47,873 bases of DNA from Phycisphaerales bacterium. GTDB lineage: Bacteria > Planctomycetota > Phycisphaerae > Phycisphaerales > UBA1924. Made by a program: the position numbers and the translations under genes. The notes under the pieces are model-generated. The model did no database searches and was not told where the DNA came from. It worked only from the letters and a program-made list of their open reading frames with translations. Position 1 is the first letter of the stretch. Each line of letters opens with the position of its first letter. Positions 25,661 to 34,594 of the stretch are shown piece after piece. The DNA lies in contig JAJDDI010000020.1 in assembly GCA_029260375.1 (NCBI GenBank), forward strand, positions 1-47,873, written 5' to 3'.

Positions 25661-25684
25661 CGGCGGCCCCCAACCGGGCCGCCG
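25661..25684 (+). terminator. Hairpin after the first PEP-CTERM-like gene
   Basis: A 9-bp stem CGGCGGCCC/GGGCCGCCG with 6-nt loop, 23 nt after the stop. No T-run follows directly, so termination may be partial. Confidence 0.55.
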
Positions 25685-25776
25685 GGCATTGCAAGTGTTT
25701 CAGTCCGATAACCTGCTCTCACGATCGATCTCAACGGTCACGAGCAGGCCACGGATGGGCTCCGAGTATCGTGTGT

Positions 25777-25826
25777 CCGGTCCTGAGAGAACCGGGCGCG
25801 TCGCAAGCATGGTGAAACATGCTGCG
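25777..25826 (+). promoter_or_regulatory. Structured 5' leader of the second PEP-CTERM-like gene
   Basis: CCGGT/ACCGG (25777-25795) with a 9-nt loop is followed by CGC-A-AGCATG / CATGCTGCG (25802-25826), a 9-bp stem with one bulged A and a GTGAAA loop. Both lie 32-80 nt before the ATG at 25858. Confidence 0.4.
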
Positions 25827-25857
25827 TCTTCGGAAGATTGAGAGAGAGAGAAGCGTC

Positions 25858-26631
25858 ATGAACACGTTCGAGACCCCTGTCTCACGCCTCAAGGCCGTGG
25901 CTGTGTTCGTCGCCACACTGTCCGCCGCCGCGCCCGTCTTGGCCGGCACAGGCGACCCCATCGTTTCATTCTGGGCCGGCAACTCCGAGGGTGCTGGCGC
26001 GTTCACTGTTGACCTCTCCGATGCTCAGTTCAACAACGGCGAGATCGTTGTGTGGAACCTCATCGGCGGCCCAGTGGACATTACCGACGGCATCAGCACC
26101 ATCGCCACCATCACCTCCGCCCAGCTCACACTGCAAGCCTTCAGTGAATCCCTCGGCCAGAGCCTCATCGCGCTCTCGTTCAACGTCGAAGCCGGCGCTG
26201 CGGACACCGAGTTCATCATCTCGAGTTCGCTGATCGACAGCCTCAACATCCCCGGCGCCCTCGGCCGCGTCACCGGCACCTACTCCGTCACCGACGGCAA
26301 CAACAACGGCGCCACGCTCACGGGCCTCCAGAACGGCGGCGGCCTCTACTCCGCCTTCTACAACGGCAGCAACACCTTCAACGAGCTCTTCACCGACGGC
26401 GCCTACAACGTCGGCGCCAGCGCCTCCGACGGCGACGCCCAGGACATCCCCAATGTTGGCTTCTCGCCCGTCGGCGCCACCGTCAACGACATGTCCAGCC
26501 AGTGGCACTTCATGCTCACCGCGGGCGATCTTGCCGGCGGTACCAGCAACTACATCATCCGGATCCCCGCCCCCGCGGGCCTCGCCCTCATGGGCGTCTC
26601 AGGTCTGATCGCGACCCGCCGCCGCCGCTGA
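25858..26631 (+). CDS. Second secreted protein with PEP-CTERM-like sorting tail
   Basis: A 257-residue paralogue of the preceding gene. The signal peptide is AVAVFVATLSAAAPVLAG (cleavage near residue 30), and the C-terminus has IPAPAGLALMGVSGLIATRRRR as its sorting tail: motif, hydrophobic stretch, Arg cluster. The middle shares NGSNTFNELF and a Gly/Asn-rich pattern with its neighbour but no catalytic motif is visible. I chose the ATG at 25858, preceded by GAGAGAGAGAAG, over an in-frame start at 25819 that would put charged residues before the signal. A strong hairpin terminator follows. Whether the two proteins form one structure or vary by duplication is not known. Confidence 0.83.
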   Translation: MNTFETPVSRLKAVAVFVATLSAAAPVLAGTGDPIVSFWAGNSEGAGAFTVDLSDAQFNNGEIVVWNLIGGPVDITDGISTIATITSAQLTLQAFSESLGQSLIALSFNVEAGAADTEFIISSSLIDSLNIPGALGRVTGTYSVTDGNNNGATLTGLQNGGGLYSAFYNGSNTFNELFTDGAYNVGASASDGDAQDIPNVGFSPVGATVNDMSSQWHFMLTAGDLAGGTSNYIIRIPAPAGLALMGVSGLIATRRRR

Positions 26632-26660
26632 GTTCCTCGACACACTCTCTGATACTCCGG

Positions 26661-26695
26661 CACGGGCCCGCTCACCGAGCGGGCCCGTGTTTGCT
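26661..26695 (+). terminator. Strong hairpin terminator after the second PEP-CTERM-like gene
   Basis: A perfect 13-bp stem from CACGGGCCCGCTC with loop ACC, followed by TTTGCTTC. It also separates this gene from the convergent oxidoreductase gene. Confidence 0.85.
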
Positions 26696-26729
26696 TCGGT
26701 CTCGGGTTCACCTGTGCGTCAACCCCGCC

Positions 26730-27917
26730 CTACGCGCGGGGCTCCCCCGGCATGGCCCGGTCAATGGGGAATGGGCCAGTCGCTCCGCCGAGCATCTCGC
26801 CGACCGCGGCACGAGCCGACGTAAAGGCCATCGACATCCCGTGCCCCGTGAACCCGCCGCAGAACCACGCCCCCCCGGGCGCAACCCCCTCGACGTCAAC
26901 CGCCCCCACCAGCGGCAGCCCATCGCCCGAGAAGCCCATCGTGCCCGCCCACCGGGCGATCACCTCGAACCGATCGGTGATCAGCTCGCGCACGAACGCC
27001 TCAAGCCGGTCCTGCACCTCCGCCGTCACGTCCGGGGCACAGCCGACCTCGCGCTCCGCGAAGTAGGTCCGGGCGCCTCCGAACACGATCGTCCCCTCGG
27101 GCCCCGGGCGGAAATACTCTGAGCCGTGGTTCGCGTAGTACGCCATCTCCAGGCGTGCGTCGCCGCCGAGCGGGCGAGCCGCGAGCATCTGACCCCGGTG
27201 CGCCGTCACCCGCCCCCGCAGGCTCGGCACGAGCGCCGGCGCGTACGCGTTGAGCGCCACCAGCACCCGTTCGCAGCGCACGCGAACATCCGAGCACGAG
27301 ACGACGACACCCTCCGCCTCGCCCTCGATCGTGTACGCCTCCTGCCCGGTGAGCACCCGGGCCGAAGCCAACCGCCCCCGGAGCATGCGTACCAGCTCGA
27401 TCGGGCTGCACACCGCGTCCCCGGGGTTCACCAGCCCCGCACGCACCTTCCCGCGCCGCCACAGCGAATCGTCCGGGCCGGCCGTGGGTCCGAGCAGCGT
27501 TGCGTCGAACCCGTCCTCGAGCAGCAGCTCGATCGACTCGCGCAGCTGGCCCTCCTCGCCCTCGCTCAGGGCGATCAGGCACGAGGGACGCATCTCAAAG
27601 CCGGGGAGCTCCGCGGCCCCCTCGCCCAGCAGCGCCGCGAGGTTCGCCTCCGTCCACCGCCACAGCTCCTGCGCCCGCCCACGCCCGTACGCCCGGCACG
27701 CCTGCGCATAGTTATCCGCGGCGCCCCGGATCAGGTACCCCGCGTTCCGCCCGCTCGCCCCCGCGCCGATCTCGCTCGCCTCGACCAGGATCACCCGCTT
27801 GCCGCGGCGCTCCAGTTCCAGCGCCGCGCTCAGCCCGCAGATCCCCCCGCCCACGACACACACGTCGCACTCGAGCTCCTCCGGATGTCGCGCACGCCGC
27901 CAGAGACTCACACTCAC
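26730..27917 (-). CDS. FAD-dependent amine/amino-acid oxidoreductase (DAO family)
   Basis: A 395-residue flavoprotein. The N-terminal Rossmann motif DVCVVGGGICGLSAALELE (about 18-36) binds FAD, followed by VEASEIGAGASGRNAGYL, a signature of the DAO family seen in gamma-glutamylputrescine oxidase (PuuB) and glycine/sarcosine oxidases. The C-terminal GGAWFCGGFTGHGMSMA closes the FAD site. The substrate is probably a small amine or amino acid, but the sequence does not decide. The start is a GTG at 27917, with AAAGGG upstream, 54 nt after the pilT-like gene's stop, so it may be cotranscribed with it although the roles differ. Confidence 0.87.
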   Translation of the reverse strand: MSVSLWRRARHPEELECDVCVVGGGICGLSAALELERRGKRVILVEASEIGAGASGRNAGYLIRGAADNYAQACRAYGRGRAQELWRWTEANLAALLGEGAAELPGFEMRPSCLIALSEGEEGQLRESIELLLEDGFDATLLGPTAGPDDSLWRRGKVRAGLVNPGDAVCSPIELVRMLRGRLASARVLTGQEAYTIEGEAEGVVVSCSDVRVRCERVLVALNAYAPALVPSLRGRVTAHRGQMLAARPLGGDARLEMAYYANHGSEYFRPGPEGTIVFGGARTYFAEREVGCAPDVTAEVQDRLEAFVRELITDRFEVIARWAGTMGFSGDGLPLVGAVDVEGVAPGGAWFCGGFTGHGMSMAFTSARAAVGEMLGGATGPFPIDRAMPGEPRA

Positions 27918-27971
27918 AGACGAGCCCTTTCGCCCCCACGCCCCCGATCCAGACCCTGATCCAACCCCGGT

Positions 27972-29093
27972 CTAGCCCTTGATCCGACCCACAAGCGACT
28001 GCGCCTTGACCTGCACGCCCTTGAGCATGCTCTGCAGCGCCTCGCGGTTGGGCGCGAACTCCATCGCCCGCGACAGCTCGATGTGCTCCTTCTCAACCAG
28101 CTCCGCGAGCGAGTCCGTAAAGCTCCTCATCCCCTCGCCCTTGCTTGTCGAGATCACCGCGGGCAGGTCCTCGTCCCGCCCGTCCCGGATCAGCTCACGC
28201 ACCATCGGGCTGGCCTGCAGCACCTCCGTCGCCGGGACGACCTTGGTCTCAAACCCCTCCACCGTCGGGATCAGCCGCTGCGCGCAGATCGCTTTCATCG
28301 TCGCCGCGAGGCTCGAGCGGATGAACCCCCGCTCGTCCTGCGGGAAGAACTCGAGCATCCGGTTGAACGCCTGCATCGTGTCGGCGGTGTGCAGCGTCGC
28401 GAACACCAGGTGCCCCGTCTCCGCCGCCTGGATCGCGCTCAGCACCGTCTCCTTGTCCCGCATCTCCCCGATGAAGATCACGTCCGGGTCCTGGCGAACC
28501 ACGTACTTGAGCGCCGCGCTGAAGCTCTCCACGTCGATCCCGATCTCACGCTGTGAGATGATCGACTTGTCAGACGTGAACCGGTACTCGACCGGGTCCT
28601 CGACCGTGATGATGTTCACGCTCCGCGTGTGGTTGACCTGGTCCACCATCGCCGCCAGCGTGCTCGACTTGCCCGAGCCCGTCACACCCACCACGAGCAC
28701 CAGCCCCTCGCTCGACTTCATCACGATGTCCTCGTACACCTTGGGCAGGTGCAACTCCGCGTACGTCGGGATCTCGGCCTTGACGCGCCGGATCGCCGCG
28801 TGCGTGTGGTTGCCCGAGCGGAAGATGTTGATCCGGAACCGGTCCCCGCTGGGCAGGTGCCACGCGAAGTCCAGGTTCCCGCTGGCGGTAAACCGCCGCT
28901 GCTGCTCCTCGCTCAGAAGCGGGTCGAGCAGGTGGTCCGCCTCGTCCTCGCTCAGCGGGTCCGACTCGATCGGGCGCAGCGTCCCCCCCACCCGGTACGT
29001 CGGCGGGATCCCCACCTTGATGTGCAGGTCCGACGCGTCCAGCCGCCCCATCGCGTCGAGCAGCTTCCGGATGTTCAGGCTTCCGGTGATCAT
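27972..29093 (-). CDS. PilT/PilU-like twitching ATPase (second copy)
   Basis: A 373-residue retraction-type ATPase, separate from the pilus operon. It has LDASDLHIKVGIPPTYRVGG at the N-terminus, Walker A GVTGSGKSSTLA at residue 136 (Val-Thr where PilT of the operon has Pro-Thr), Walker B VIFIGEMRDKET, and a C-terminus ending in LQSMLKGVQVKAQSLVGRIKG. It could be PilU or a PilT specialised for another pilus. I chose the ATG at 29093, with GGAGGTG 5 nt upstream; the frame is open to 29144. Glycerate kinase ends 37 nt upstream and the FAD oxidoreductase starts 54 nt downstream. Confidence 0.92.
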   Translation of the reverse strand: MITGSLNIRKLLDAMGRLDASDLHIKVGIPPTYRVGGTLRPIESDPLSEDEADHLLDPLLSEEQQRRFTASGNLDFAWHLPSGDRFRINIFRSGNHTHAAIRRVKAEIPTYAELHLPKVYEDIVMKSSEGLVLVVGVTGSGKSSTLAAMVDQVNHTRSVNIITVEDPVEYRFTSDKSIISQREIGIDVESFSAALKYVVRQDPDVIFIGEMRDKETVLSAIQAAETGHLVFATLHTADTMQAFNRMLEFFPQDERGFIRSSLAATMKAICAQRLIPTVEGFETKVVPATEVLQASPMVRELIRDGRDEDLPAVISTSKGEGMRSFTDSLAELVEKEHIELSRAMEFAPNREALQSMLKGVQVKAQSLVGRIKG

Positions 29094-29130
29094 GCGGCCA
29101 CCTCCCAGCCCCAGCATACCACGGGACCGC

Positions 29131-30450
29131 CTATCCCCCGCCAATCCCGCTCAGCCCGATCATCACGTCGTTCACATTCGTCCCGCTCGCCCCGGTCCGG
29201 ATGAGCCCCCCCGCCAGCCCGAGAGCCCGATGGCTGTCGTGATCCGCCAGGCTCGCGCCGATCTCAACCCCGCGCGATCGCAGGCGTGCCCCGGTCTCAC
29301 CATCGACCACACCACCCGCCGCGTCCGTCGGCCCATCGATCCCGTCCGTCCCGAACGCGATCACCCCCGCCCCCACGCGCCCGTCGATCTCCCCCGCCGC
29401 CGCCAGCGCCAGCTCCTGACTCCGCCCACCAAGCCCGGACGCGCCGCCGACCGTCACCGTCGTCTCCCCGCCCCACACCACCGCCCGCCGGCGACCCACG
29501 CCCAGCGCGAGCACGCGCCGCGTCAGCGCCAAGCCAACCTCGGACGCCTCGCCCGTTACACCGAGCCGCGTCTCGATAACCTCGAACCCAAGCCCGCTGA
29601 GCGTCGTCGCCGCGCACTCGACCGCCACCGCGTTGTTGCCCACGACCCGGTGGCGCACGCGATCCCAGAACGCCTCCCGCCCATCGCTCGTCTCCTCGAT
29701 GGCGCCCGCCGCCCCGCGCATGAGGTACGCCCCGATCCCCGGATGCGCGCCCAGCAGACCACGCGCTCGCAGCGCGTTCACCGCGTCCTGGAAGCTCGAC
29801 GCGTCGGGCGCCGTCGGGCCCGACCCGATCACGTCCAACGGATCGCCCAGCACGTCCGACAGGATCAGCGACCAGTGCGCACCGGCCCCGCCGCCCGCCC
29901 GGGCCAGCCCGCCCCCCTTGATCGCCTCAAGGTGCTTGCGGACGCAGTTCAGCTCCCCGATCGTCGCGCCCGAGCGCAGCAGCGCGTCGGTCACCGCCCG
30001 GATGTCATCAAGCCCGAGCCCCTCGCCGGGCATGGTCAGGTACGCCGACGCCCCGCCCGAGATCAGCGTGAGCAGCGTCTCGCCGCCCCCGCACCCTTGC
30101 GCAACGGCCATCGCCCGCCCCGCCGCCTCAACGTTCCGCCCCGTCGCCAGCGGGTGGTCCGCGCCAAACGCCTCGATCTCCGTGGGCCGATCCACCCACG
30201 CCCCGAGCACCGAGTCCGGCCCGATCACCACCCCGCGACGCAGCCGATCACCCAGCCCCCCACACGCCGCCCGCGCCATCCCCACGCTGCCCTTGCCCGC
30301 CGCGATCAGCACCACCCGTTCGGAAGTGTCCAGCTCTGCGGGCCACGCCCGCCGAACCAGCTCGCCCGGCTCGCACGCCGCCAAGACCGCGCCGACCACA
30401 CCCAGAGCGACCCGCCCAAGCTCTCCCGAGGCCTCGATCTGAACCCGCAT
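29131..30450 (-). CDS. Glycerate 2-kinase (GckA/TtuD, MOFRL family)
   Basis: Phosphorylates D-glycerate to 2-phosphoglycerate, feeding glycolysis from glyoxylate or tartronate routes. The 439-residue protein has the family marks LIAAGKGSVGMARAA, LISGGASAYLTMP, LNCVRKHLEAIKGG, SDVLGDPLDVIGSGPTAPD and the C-terminal MOFRL part with AFGTDGIDGPTDAAGG. Start chosen at ATG 30450, preceded by GGAAGG; the frame stays open ten codons further. It is the first gene of a minus-strand group with pilT-like and oxidoreductase genes and is divergent from the zinc-ribbon protein gene (47-nt gap). Confidence 0.92.
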   Translation of the reverse strand: MRVQIEASGELGRVALGVVGAVLAACEPGELVRRAWPAELDTSERVVLIAAGKGSVGMARAACGGLGDRLRRGVVIGPDSVLGAWVDRPTEIEAFGADHPLATGRNVEAAGRAMAVAQGCGGGETLLTLISGGASAYLTMPGEGLGLDDIRAVTDALLRSGATIGELNCVRKHLEAIKGGGLARAGGGAGAHWSLILSDVLGDPLDVIGSGPTAPDASSFQDAVNALRARGLLGAHPGIGAYLMRGAAGAIEETSDGREAFWDRVRHRVVGNNAVAVECAATTLSGLGFEVIETRLGVTGEASEVGLALTRRVLALGVGRRRAVVWGGETTVTVGGASGLGGRSQELALAAAGEIDGRVGAGVIAFGTDGIDGPTDAAGGVVDGETGARLRSRGVEIGASLADHDSHRALGLAGGLIRTGASGTNVNDVMIGLSGIGGG

Positions 30451-30497
30451 CGCCACCCTTCCAAAGAAGTTTCGGCCCACGCGCCGTTCACAGTATC

Positions 30498-31334
30498 ATG
30501 TCGCCGCAACTTCGACCCATGACACCACCACCCAAGATCTGCATGCTCTGCGCCCGCGACTGCTCCGGCGTCCCCCGCGTCAAGGACGCGCACGGGAACT
30601 ACGTCTGCAAAGCGTGCGAGAGCGCCTCCGCCAACGCCGTCGAGCCCGACGACATCGCTATCGAGCCCGACCGCCCCACCTCGCGCGGGGTGTGCCCCAG
30701 CTGCTTTCGCCCACTCCCCCCGGACACGGGCGTCTGCGTCTCCTGCAGCACCGGCCTCAACCGCAAACCCAACCCCGACGGCTCGGGCCCCACGTGCCAG
30801 AAGTGCGGATACGACCTCACCGGCGCCAGATCACTCATCTGCCCCGAGTGCGGCACAACCCAGCGACCCCAGGCCAAGAAGAGCCTCGACATGTCCCACC
30901 AGGTCCGGCGCGACGCCTACCTCAAGCCCGCCATCGCCATGCTCGCTGGTATCGCCGCGGTGACGATCTTCCTCGCATCCGTCGGCATGGTCGTGTCCGT
31001 CCCGTCCATCCTCCTGGCCATCCTCATCCAATCCGTGGTGGGCCTGCTCATTTACTGGATCTGCTCCGTCGTCTGGATCGGCTTCGACGAGCCGTTCCAT
31101 ATCAACGTCATGCGCCTGCTCGCGATCTACTCCATCTCCTGGTTCGCGCTGCTCGTGACGCTCTCGCTCCCGTTCCTCTGCGCCGCATCGATCTTCCTGC
31201 CCACCGCTCTCTTCGCACTACTGCACAAGAAAATGCTCGACATCGACCTGGCCGACGCCGCCATCGTCTCCGTCATCACGGGCGTCGTCTGGCTCGCGGT
31301 CTACGTCGTCGTCTTCGGGCGCATCTACCTCTAG
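30498..31334 (+). CDS. Zinc-ribbon membrane protein of unknown function
   Basis: A 278-residue protein with three CxxC pairs of zinc-ribbon type in its first 115 residues: CMLC with CKAC (about 15-40), CPSC with CVSC (about 66-84), and CQKC with CPEC (about 98-117). The third has the GYDLTGARSLICPECGT form common to planctomycete membrane proteins. Four hydrophobic segments follow (for example IAMLAGIAAVTIFLASVG, ILLAILIQSVVGLLIYWI, LLVTLSLPFLCAASIFL and AAIVSVITGVVWLAVYVVV). ATG 30519 is an alternative start, 7 codons in. Its stop shares the CTAG palindrome with the stop of the convergent transporter gene. No function is known to me. Confidence 0.82.
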   Translation: MSPQLRPMTPPPKICMLCARDCSGVPRVKDAHGNYVCKACESASANAVEPDDIAIEPDRPTSRGVCPSCFRPLPPDTGVCVSCSTGLNRKPNPDGSGPTCQKCGYDLTGARSLICPECGTTQRPQAKKSLDMSHQVRRDAYLKPAIAMLAGIAAVTIFLASVGMVVSVPSILLAILIQSVVGLLIYWICSVVWIGFDEPFHINVMRLLAIYSISWFALLVTLSLPFLCAASIFLPTALFALLHKKMLDIDLADAAIVSVITGVVWLAVYVVVFGRIYL

Positions 31335-32713
31335 AACACCAGCAGCCCCAGCGCCATCCACACACCCGCGATCACCATCACGATCGCCGTGTACCCCACG
31401 ATGTCCCGCGCCCTCGCCCCCGTGATCGCCAGCAGCGGCAGCGCCCAGAACGGCTGGAGCATGTTCGTCAGCTCGTCCCCGTACGCCACCGCCATCACCA
31501 TCTTCCCCGGGCTCACCCCCGCATCGACCGCCGCCTGCATCGCGATCGGCCCCTGCACCGCCCACTGCCCGCCCCCCGAGGGCACAAACAGGTTGACGAC
31601 CCCTGCCGACACCAGCGTCAGCAGCGGCAGCGTCGCCTGGCTCGACCCCTCCGCCAACGCCCCCGACAGCTGCGCGCTCAGCCCGCTCACCGCCATCAGC
31701 CCCATGATCCCCGCGTACAGCGGGAACTGCAGGATGATCCCCGCGCACCCGCGGGCCGCCTCCTCCACCGCCCGCACGTACCGCCCGGGCGTCCCGTGCA
31801 GAGCCAGCCCGAGCATCAGCACCGTCAGGTTCACCGTGTCGGGCGTCAGACGCGTGATCCCGCTGGGCGACCCATCGCCCGGCAGGTAGTACCGCCACGC
31901 CCACCACCCGATCATCGCCACCAGAATCCACGACACCACCGGCGTGTCCTCGAGCGCCCGAGGCACGAGCGGCTTGCCCGGCTCAGGCTCGGCTTTCGCG
32001 TCCTGCGGGCCCACGCCGTACGACGACGCGACGCGCACATCCCCCTCCCGTTTCGGATGCATCACCACCAGCAGCGCCGGCACGATCACCAGCAGCCCCC
32101 CCGTCACGAACAGGTTCATCGGCGAGAGCACCGTCTCCCGCATCGACAGCGCCCCGAACGGCGCATCAGCCCCGAAGATGTCCGTGATCTGCGCCTCGGT
32201 CGTCACCTTCAGCGGCGCGCTCCCCGAGAAACCGCCATGAAACACCAGCATCGCCATGTACCCCGCCGCCGCCAGCAATGGGTAGTGCACCGCGACCCCG
32301 CGCCGTTCCATCGCGACCCCGACCCGCCGCGCCAGCAGCGCCCCCGCGATCAGCCCCAGCCCCCAGTTGAGCGATCCCAGGCAGACCGACACCAGAGCCA
32401 CCAGCCCCACCGCCGACGCCGCGCCCTTGGGGCGCCCGGCAAGCCAGTCCAGCCCCCGCGACACCGGCGGGCTGCTCGCCAGCGCGTGCCCCGTCACCAG
32501 GATCAGGCACATCTGCATCGCGAACTTCAGCAGCCCCGCGCTCCACACCCCCTCCGTCCCCGCCCAGGTCCGCACCGCCGCATCAAACCCCATGTCCGTG
32601 CGCACCAGCACGAGCACCAGCGTCACGAGCGTCAGCAGCACCGCCAGCACAAACGGGTCCGGCGCCGTCCGCCGAAACCCCTCGCTGATCTTCAGCCCCA
32701 TCGCCGCGATCAT
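31331..32713 (-). CDS. Short-chain fatty acid transporter (AtoE family)
   Basis: A 460-residue permease with 10-12 hydrophobic helices matching the AtoE short-chain fatty acid transporter family: RRTAPDPFVLAVLLTLVTL near the N-terminus, SLNWGLGLIAGALLAR, FHGGFSGSAPLKV, and the conserved VNLFVPSGGGQWAVQGPI and YGDELTNMLQPFWALP. The likely substrate is butyrate or acetoacetate-type acids. I chose the ATG at 32713, with GGAGGTG upstream; the frame is open further, but that extension is only the translation of a REP element. An aminotransferase gene lies 91 nt upstream in the same direction, with the REP between them. Confidence 0.9.
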   Translation of the reverse strand: MIAAMGLKISEGFRRTAPDPFVLAVLLTLVTLVLVLVRTDMGFDAAVRTWAGTEGVWSAGLLKFAMQMCLILVTGHALASSPPVSRGLDWLAGRPKGAASAVGLVALVSVCLGSLNWGLGLIAGALLARRVGVAMERRGVAVHYPLLAAAGYMAMLVFHGGFSGSAPLKVTTEAQITDIFGADAPFGALSMRETVLSPMNLFVTGGLLVIVPALLVVMHPKREGDVRVASSYGVGPQDAKAEPEPGKPLVPRALEDTPVVSWILVAMIGWWAWRYYLPGDGSPSGITRLTPDTVNLTVLMLGLALHGTPGRYVRAVEEAARGCAGIILQFPLYAGIMGLMAVSGLSAQLSGALAEGSSQATLPLLTLVSAGVVNLFVPSGGGQWAVQGPIAMQAAVDAGVSPGKMVMAVAYGDELTNMLQPFWALPLLAITGARARDIVGYTAIVMVIAGVWMALGLLVF

Positions 32714-32719
32714 GCCCCA

Positions 32720-32760
32720 CCTCCCTCTCCCCTCGGGGGAGAGGGCCGGGGTGAGGGGCC
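32720..32760 (+). repeat. REP-like palindromic repeat, copy 1
   Basis: CTCCCTCTCCCCTCGGGGGA followed by GAGGGCCGGGGTGAGGGG. The CCCTCTCC/GGGAGAGG arms form a hairpin. Three more copies are at 44348, 44390 and 46843, all in this orientation. Confidence 0.9.
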
Positions 32761-32804
32761 TCGCGCTTCGCCATCCCATCCACGTATGTCCTGTGATTTC
32801 TGCA

Positions 32805-33989
32805 TCACGCCAGCGCCTCCAGCCGCTCAATCGCCGCCCGCATCGTCGCCTCCGTCTTGCAGAACGCGAAGCGCACAAACCCCGCCCCGTCCACCGCGTT
32901 GCTGTAGAACGCGCTCGGCGGGATCGCCGCCACCCCGATGTCCCTGGTCAGATGCCGGCACAGCTCCACGTCGTCCCTCAGCCCCAGCCGCCCGCTCACC
33001 TTCGCGTGCTCGGCCATGATGAAGTACGACCCCTCGGGCTCGCACACCCCGAACCCCGCCCGCGTCAGCGCCCCGCCCAGCAACTCCCGCATCGCTCCGT
33101 AATGAGCGACAAGCTCACGCACCGAGGCTTCGCCCTCGCGCAGCGCCGCCGCGGCCCCGTGCTGCAGGGGCGTCGGAACCGCGAACGTCAGGAACTGGTG
33201 CGCGGCGCGCACACCCGCGGTCAGATGGGCGGGACCGATCGCCCAGCCCACCTTCCACCCCGTCAGACTGAACGTCTTGCCCAGGCTCGAGAGCGTCAGC
33301 GTCCGCTCACGCATCCCGTCGAGCGATGCCAGATGCACGTGCTCCGCCCCGTACGTCAGCCGCTCGTACACCTCGTCCGTGATCGCGATCGCGTCGTGCT
33401 CGACGCACAAATCCCGGATCAGGCCCAGCTCCGCCCGCGTCAGCACCGTCCCCGTCGGGTTGTGGGGCGTGTTCACCAGCACCGCTTTCGTGCGCGCGCC
33501 AAAAGCCGCACGCAGCTCCGCCTCATCGAATCCGAACCGCCCGCCGCGCAGACGCAGCGTCACGAACCTCGGCGCCGCGCCGCACATCGCCAGGCACGCC
33601 CGGTACGAGTCGTAGAACGGCTCGAACACCACGACCTCGTCCCCCGGGTCGATCAACCCCAGCATCGACGCCGCCAGCGCCTCCGTGCACCCGCTCGTGA
33701 CCGTGACCTCCGCGTCCGGATCAACATCCAGCCCGCTCGACGCCCCGAACCACGCCGCGATCGACCCGCGCAGCTCCGGGATCCCGGGCATCGGCGCGTA
33801 CTGGTTGTCCCCCCGCGCCATGGCCGCCGCCGCCGCGTCCTTCGCGACCGCCGGCCCGTCAAAGTCAGGAAACCCCTGCGACAGGTTCACGGCCCCGTGC
33901 TCACGCGCCAACGCCGTCATCTCCGCGAAGATCGTCGTGCCGAAGGGCGCAAACCGCTCCGCAACCGCCAATCGGGCGTTCTCGTTCAT
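32805..33989 (-). CDS. Class I/II PLP aminotransferase (methionine/kynurenine aminotransferase type)
   Basis: A 394-residue fold-type I aminotransferase. Seen are AVNLSQGFPDFDGP, NQYAPMPGIPELR, TSGCTEALAAS, NTPHNPTGTVL, ITDEVYERLTYG and the Schiff-base lysine in LSSLGKTFSLTGWKVGWAIG. The SQGFPDF start and GKTFSxTGWKVG motif are typical of the YbdL (methionine:oxo-acid) and kynurenine aminotransferase group. With the split methionine synthase elsewhere in the window a role in methionine salvage is possible but not shown. The ATG at 33989 has TAGGG 7 nt upstream; a GTG two codons earlier leaves no room for it. Divergent from bcp, 83 nt apart. Confidence 0.9.
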   Translation of the reverse strand: MNENARLAVAERFAPFGTTIFAEMTALAREHGAVNLSQGFPDFDGPAVAKDAAAAAMARGDNQYAPMPGIPELRGSIAAWFGASSGLDVDPDAEVTVTSGCTEALAASMLGLIDPGDEVVVFEPFYDSYRACLAMCGAAPRFVTLRLRGGRFGFDEAELRAAFGARTKAVLVNTPHNPTGTVLTRAELGLIRDLCVEHDAIAITDEVYERLTYGAEHVHLASLDGMRERTLTLSSLGKTFSLTGWKVGWAIGPAHLTAGVRAAHQFLTFAVPTPLQHGAAAALREGEASVRELVAHYGAMRELLGGALTRAGFGVCEPEGSYFIMAEHAKVSGRLGLRDDVELCRHLTRDIGVAAIPPSAFYSNAVDGAGFVRFAFCKTEATMRAAIERLEALA

Positions 33990-34072
33990 CCCCACACCCT
34001 ACCAGACCCCGCGAGGACCCCGCCGCCGCGCCCCGGGTGGCGAACACCCTCTAAGCCCGCAACACTCTCCCC

Positions 34073-34585
34073 ATGCTCAGACCCGGCGCCCGCGCCCCCC
34101 ACTTCACACTCACCGACGATCGCGGCGCCCCGCACACCCTCGCCTCGCTCACCGAGCACGGCCCCCTCATCCTCTACTTCTACCCCGCCGACCGTTCCCC
34201 CGGCTGCGCCAAGCAGGCCTGCGCCGTCCGCGACATCCACGCCCAGCTCGCCGACGCCGGGATCACCGTCGCCGGCGTCTCCCCCCAGGGCGCCATCTCC
34301 CACGCCAAGTTCCGCGCCAAGCACAGCCTCCCCTTCGTCCTCTTGACCGACCCCACCAAGACGGCCATCTCCGAGTACCGCGCCAACGGCCCCCTGGGCC
34401 TGGGCGTCCGGCGCACGTCCTACCTCATCGGGCGCAACCACCGAATCCAGCACGCCCTCCGGGCCGACTTCAGCATCGACAAGCACCGTGACTTCGTCGC
34501 CCAGGCCCTCGCCGCGGCGCCCGCCCCAGCGACCAAGCCCCACGGCCACGCCCCCGCCGAGTCCCCCGACCCCACCCCCGCGTAG
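34073..34585 (+). CDS. bcp: Peroxiredoxin, Bcp/PrxQ type
   Basis: A 170-residue thiol peroxidase. Peroxidatic Cys45 and resolving Cys50 lie in FYPADRSPGCAKQACAVRD, the atypical 2-Cys arrangement of Bcp, and VAGVSPQGAISHAKFRAKHS is also typical. It reduces hydroperoxides with thioredoxin as the usual donor. The C-terminal 20 residues (APAPATKPHGHAPAESPD) are an added Ala/Pro-rich tail. The photolyase gene starts 9 nt after the stop, so the two form a small stress and DNA-repair operon. Confidence 0.93.
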   Translation: MLRPGARAPHFTLTDDRGAPHTLASLTEHGPLILYFYPADRSPGCAKQACAVRDIHAQLADAGITVAGVSPQGAISHAKFRAKHSLPFVLLTDPTKTAISEYRANGPLGLGVRRTSYLIGRNHRIQHALRADFSIDKHRDFVAQALAAAPAPATKPHGHAPAESPDPTPA

Positions 34586-34594
34586 GACCCTCCC

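Noticed and set aside
24754-25826. Cyclic-di-GMP riboswitch in the leaders of the PEP-CTERM-like genes
   Set aside because: The GAAA-type loops are suggestive, but the conserved core segments of the GEMM-I motif are not seen.
32714-32878. N-terminal extension of the AtoE-type transporter reading [11 protein letters not shown]
   Set aside because: That string is the translation of a REP-like element; the ATG at 32713 with GGAGGTG is the better start.
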